This document shows positions 6,304-8,606 of a stretch of 8,606 bases of DNA, in pieces. This DNA is from UMGS1491 sp944380925 (GTDB taxonomy: Bacteria; Bacillota; Clostridia; Oscillospirales; Acutalibacteraceae), in NCBI GenBank assembly GCA_944380925.1, contig CALWJD010000016.1, positions 1 through 8,606 on the forward strand, read 5' to 3'. The notes below the pieces were generated by a model that had not been told where the DNA came from, made no database searches, and was given only the letters and a program-made list of their open reading frames with translations. Made by a program: the position numbers and the translations under genes. The stretch's first letter is position 1, and each line of letters begins with the position of its first letter.

Positions 6304-6378
6304 ATGCAAAAGGAGGAAATATGGTACTTTAATTCAGTTAACAGTGTCTATAAGACTTTCGACTTTTGTAGCATTTAG
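6304..6378 (+). CDS. Possible 24-codon mini-ORF upstream of the leader-peptide gene
   Basis: ATG 6304 is preceded by AGGAG (6291-6295) at 8 nt and encodes 24 residues beginning MQKEEIWYF and ending TFDFCSI, stopping at TAG 6376-6378. It contains one Cys, several aromatics and no signal peptide. A second, very strong ribosome binding site (AAAAGGAGG, 6308-6316) sits within it, in front of an ATG at 6321 that meets TAA after three codons. It may be a real small peptide, a regulatory leader peptide or the residue of a lost gene. Only the ribosome binding site and ORF support it. Confidence 0.35.
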   Translation: MQKEEIWYFNSVNSVYKTFDFCSI

Positions 6379-6459
6379 AGCAGTGGATTCTGTGGCTTAA
6401 GAAGTTTTGAGCAAAACAAAAAATAATAAACAGTATTTTTGCAAACGGGGGTATTTAAA

Positions 6460-6714
6460 ATGGAAAATACAGAAAAAATAGATGAGATATTGTCAAGTGA
6501 TGAGTTTATTAAAAAAATATTGGAAGCAAACAGCAGTGAAGAAGTTAAAAAAATATTTAAGGAAAAAGATATTGATGTGACCGATGAACAAATTGAAAAT
6601 ATGAGGAAGGCTCTAAACAGTAAAATAAAGGAATTAAACACCATGTCCGATGATGCAATGGGACAAATTTCAGGGGGGGAAATCGATACATCACGTTTAG
6701 GTTATGCTGCTTAG
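6460..6714 (+). CDS. Double-glycine leader peptide gene, core interrupted by TAG
   Basis: Translates to 84 residues from ATG 6460 (MENTEKIDEIL), preceded by ACGGGGG at about 8 nt. Upstream TTG 6439 is less likely. It resembles long bacteriocin/RiPP leaders of the Nif11-like or NHLP style: a helical acidic segment with EEVKKIFKEKDIDVTDEQIE (about 27-46) and a terminal MSDDAMGQISGG (62-73), the classical processing site of C39-peptidase ABC exporters. After the GG only 11 residues remain before TAG at 6712. The same frame continues open past the TAG to 6975 with a glycine-rich hydrophobic core, so the intact precursor would have had 171 residues. As it stands the gene is broken or uses an unusual read. 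No maturation enzyme or exporter is in the window. Confidence 0.72.
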   Translation: MENTEKIDEILSSDEFIKKILEANSSEEVKKIFKEKDIDVTDEQIENMRKALNSKIKELNTMSDDAMGQISGGEIDTSRLGYAA

Positions 6715-6735
6715 CACGGAGCTGGCAAAGGAGCT

Positions 6736-6975
6736 ATGTGGGGCACTTGGATTGGAGCAGGTGTGGGTGCTACTGCCGGTATGATTGATGGAATTGTGCA
6801 ATCAGTTAATGGGAATATAGATAGTGCTTGGGGTTATTTCAAAGTTGTTGCAAAAGACACTCTGGAAGGTTCCTTACTTGGTACTTTGGGCGGCGGAGGT
6901 GTGGGTGTGCTTACCGAAACGGCTAATGAATTCGGAAAGCAAGGCAAAAATGGTTTGAAAAATAAAAATAAGTAA
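6736..6975 (+). pseudogene. Core region of the GG-leader precursor, downstream of in-frame TAG
   Basis: These 79 codons are in the same frame as 6460-6714, with eight sense positions from the TAG codon to the first ATG. The peptide has two small-residue, glycine-zipper-like hydrophobic stretches, GTWIGAGVGATAGMIDG near its start and GSLLGTLGGGGVGVLTE later, and a lysine/asparagine-rich tail. That pattern is typical of pore-forming bacteriocin cores. AAAGGAG (6727-6733) lies only 2 nt from ATG 6736, too close for good initiation, so separate translation is doubtful. The likeliest reading is that this is the bacteriocin-like core cut off from its leader by a nonsense mutation. Independent expression as a leaderless peptide, or suppression of the TAG, remain possible. 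Confidence 0.6.
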
Positions 6976-6991
6976 ATATAATATTTATCTA

Positions 6992-7029
6992 AAAAAGTGC
7001 TCAGTGTTTTAGTGTGCTGGGTACTTTTT
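6992..7029 (+). terminator. Terminator after the leader-peptide/core region
   Basis: AAAAAGTGCTCAG (6992-7004) pairs with CTGGGTACTTTTT (7017-7029), a 13-bp stem with two G-U-type pairs, a 12-nt loop and a T-tract. It lies 17 bases past the core stop codon, which supports 6460-6975 as one transcribed unit separate from the phosphatase. Confidence 0.78.
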
Positions 7030-7090
7030 ATTATGTATAAATAGCTGTGCAACACCCACTATTTAACCCAATGATTTTAAGAAAAAAGCA

Positions 7091-7119
7091 TTGATATTAA
7101 ACCAATATTATGGTACAAT
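7091..7119 (+). promoter_or_regulatory. Extended -10 promoter of the phosphatase gene
   Basis: TTGATA (7091-7096), exactly 17 nt, then TACAAT (7114-7119) preceded by TGG. Transcription should start near 7126, leaving about 16 bases of leader before ATG 7142. The in-frame TTG at 7091 is the -35 box itself and so cannot be the start codon. Confidence 0.85.
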
Positions 7120-7141
7120 TAAGAAAGAGATGGAGATCAAT

Positions 7142-8467
7142 ATGATGTTTAAGAGTAAAAAAATCATTTCGTTCTTTTTGGGTGCCACACTATTTTTGCA
7201 ATCCGGTTTCATGTATTCGGCTTTTGCAGATGGTGGTAGTGTTGCTGTTCCAAATATGGAAAACAGTAAGAAAGTGCCTTCAGAAGGCAGACGCAAAGAT
7301 GCAAGAGTTGATAGGAAAAATGAAATAAAAAAAGTTGCGAAAGTAGGCGGAAGTGGTGCTTTGGCCGGTTTGAGCCTTTACGCTTTGTGGTATAAATTTT
7401 TTCGTAATGATGTCACTCGCCCTGCGCATCCTCTTGAAACGCCTAATATTCCTAGGCTATCAGATTTTTATTCAAGCTCAAATACCGACTTGATTGAGAA
7501 GACGGCAAATTTTACAGGTTTTTTAGAAATGTGCAGGGGAAAAGTAAACGATCGAGAAAATATAGATGTTGCTGAGTTAGACGGCATTTGTGACGCCGTT
7601 ACCCCGCTACTTGAGAGGGAGCCTTCTGTTGTAGGTGTTAGCGGCAGAACTATGATAGTTGGAGATATCCATGGTAATTTTGCCGCTGCAGAACACTGCT
7701 GTAATGAATTTCTTAGGGAATTGGAAAAAACCAATGGTAATACATCTATTGTCTTTCTTGGTGACTACGTAGACAGGGGCCAGAATAGTGTTGAGTGTAT
7801 GGCATTAATTTTTAAATTGAAAATCCTGTTTCCCGATAAAGTATGTTTGCTTCGTGGCAACCATGAGGATAAAAATGTGAACGTGCAGTATGGGTTCTGG
7901 GCAGAATGTCGAGCAAAGTATGGTGAGGAATTCCTTCCTCAAACTTGGAATGCGTTCAACAATGTTTTTGTGCATCTTCCCGTAGCTGCAGTTATTGATA
8001 ATAGTGCTTTTTGTGCACATGGCGGTATACCTACCAGAGGGCAACAAGATAATGGCGGCCCCGCAACTTTGCTACAAATATGCGGTGTCCGGAAGGTGGG
8101 CATTGTAGGTACCGGTAATGATACTGGTGGTCACCGAACTGAGATAGATGACAATATGTTTATGGTAGTTAACTTATTATGGAATGATCCGGTCGATGTT
8201 GATGCACAATTTTCCAATGGATACAATAGGGGCTGTAGATGTGCATATAGGTTTGGCAGATCGGCGGTAGCGGAGTTTTTAGAAAAGAACGGACTTGATC
8301 GCATTGTTCGCGCGCACGAATTCGCAGAACAAGGTTACGAAGAATTGTTTGAGGGTCGTTGCGTTGCTGTATTCTCTTCGCCGAATTATCGAGGAAATGG
8401 CAGCAATAGAGGTGCAATAATGATTGTTGATGGCGCCACTGAACCTGAATACAGACAGTTTGGATAA
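7142..8467 (+). CDS. Exported eukaryotic-type PPP-family Ser/Thr protein phosphatase
   Basis: The 441-residue protein carries a full metal-dependent PPP catalytic domain (about 165-440), which would remove phosphate from Ser/Thr of proteins. The motifs appear in order: GDIHGN (174-179), GDYVDRG (207-213), RGNHE (238-242), AHGGI (292-296), LLWNDP (345-350), RAHEFAEQGYE (390-400) and FSSPNYRG (411-418). All metal-binding Asp/His/Asn positions known for PP1/PP2A are present. LLWNDP and RAHE..EQGYE resemble eukaryotic PP1/PP2A more than short bacterial PrpA-type enzymes. A signal peptide (1-29, cleavage AFA-DG) comes first, then a basic linker (about 43-66) and a second hydrophobic, Gly-containing segment (68-87) before the catalytic domain. 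ATG 7142 is chosen because GGAG lies 6 nt before it and the promoter sits at 7091-7119. Export plus a eukaryote-like domain suggests an effector acting on host phosphoproteins; that role is inference. Confidence 0.93.
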   Translation: MMFKSKKIISFFLGATLFLQSGFMYSAFADGGSVAVPNMENSKKVPSEGRRKDARVDRKNEIKKVAKVGGSGALAGLSLYALWYKFFRNDVTRPAHPLETPNIPRLSDFYSSSNTDLIEKTANFTGFLEMCRGKVNDRENIDVAELDGICDAVTPLLEREPSVVGVSGRTMIVGDIHGNFAAAEHCCNEFLRELEKTNGNTSIVFLGDYVDRGQNSVECMALIFKLKILFPDKVCLLRGNHEDKNVNVQYGFWAECRAKYGEEFLPQTWNAFNNVFVHLPVAAVIDNSAFCAHGGIPTRGQQDNGGPATLLQICGVRKVGIVGTGNDTGGHRTEIDDNMFMVVNLLWNDPVDVDAQFSNGYNRGCRCAYRFGRSAVAEFLEKNGLDRIVRAHEFAEQGYEELFEGRCVAVFSSPNYRGNGSNRGAIMIVDGATEPEYRQFG

Positions 8468-8505
8468 AAAGTTGTTTACTAAATAATAGATAGTTTTAAA
8501 AATTT

Positions 8506-8534
8506 TGACCGGAATTTTGCTTCCGGTCATTTTT
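8506..8534 (+). terminator. Intrinsic terminator of the phosphatase gene
   Basis: TGACCGGAA (8506-8514) and TTCCGGTCA (8521-8529) form a perfect 9-bp GC-rich stem with a 6-nt loop, followed by TTTTT (8530-8534). It lies about 40 bases past the TAA. The T-tract is also the first part of the right inverted-repeat arm. Confidence 0.92.
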
Positions 8535-8603
8535 GTATGCAGAAAACCACGCGATAGTCGCGTGGTTCAGTAATAGCTTAAGCGATATAAGGACGATATA
8601 AAA
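8530..8603 (-). repeat. Right arm of 74-bp perfect inverted repeat
   Basis: Exact reverse complement of 1-74, carrying the hairpin AACCACGCGA (8545-8554) / TCGCGTGGTT (8558-8567) with loop TAG. Three further bases (CTC) follow to the window end and have no partner to compare with. See the left arm for interpretation. Confidence 0.95.
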
Positions 8604-8606
8604 CTC

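Noticed and set aside
7091..7141. TTG at 7091 or ATG at 7130 as the phosphatase start
   Set aside because: TTG 7091 is the -35 box of a very good promoter and ATG 7130 falls almost at the predicted transcription start. ATG 7142 has GGAG at proper spacing and gives a clean signal peptide.

Overview
This 8.6 kb AT-rich window uses the standard bacterial code and has clear AGGAG-type ribosome binding sites and sigma70-like promoters, several with an extended -10 (TGn). The gene content is accessory. It holds two paralogous mono-ADP-ribosyltransferase (ART) fold proteins of about 670-706 residues, an unrecognised exported protein, a double-glycine leader peptide with a glycine-rich hydrophobic core, and an exported eukaryotic-type PPP-family Ser/Thr phosphatase. 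There are no housekeeping genes. The best guess is a host-associated, low-GC, Firmicutes-like (Clostridia-like) bacterium living with or inside a eukaryote. This rests on signal-peptide style, promoters, the bacteriocin-type leader and the eukaryote-like enzymes, and taxonomic confidence is low.

Layout: 1-74 and 8530-8603 form a perfect 74-bp inverted repeat, each arm with a strong internal hairpin. It brackets the whole window, and each arm meets the U-tract of an outward-reading terminator. Inside, the left two thirds are transcribed leftwards. In transcription order they are the 310-aa exported protein (6101-5169), its terminator, ART-2 (4854-2734) with its own promoter, a 43-codon remnant of a second copy of the 310-aa gene (2684-2553), another terminator, and ART-1 (2226-217) with its own promoter. 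This order shows that an ancestral unit [exported protein - terminator - promoter - ART] was tandemly duplicated and that the second exported-protein gene was then mostly lost. The two ART genes share a 170-bp stretch with no mismatches inside otherwise diverged sequence, which points to gene conversion. ART-2 carries two separate in-frame 33-bp tandem duplications.

The right third is transcribed rightwards. It has a weak extended -10 promoter, an inverted repeat near the predicted transcript start, a 24-codon mini-ORF, and a GG-leader precursor whose core is cut off by an in-frame TAG 11 codons after the GG. A terminator follows, then the phosphatase gene with its own promoter and terminator.

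How the genes might work together (inference): two NAD-dependent modifying enzymes, an exported phosphatase and an exported small protein look like an effector or toxin cassette aimed at eukaryotic or competing cells. No secretion system, recombinase or transposase is in the window. Because the window starts and ends in the same repeat, it may be a complete assembly contig broken at a dispersed genomic repeat rather than a discrete mobile element.
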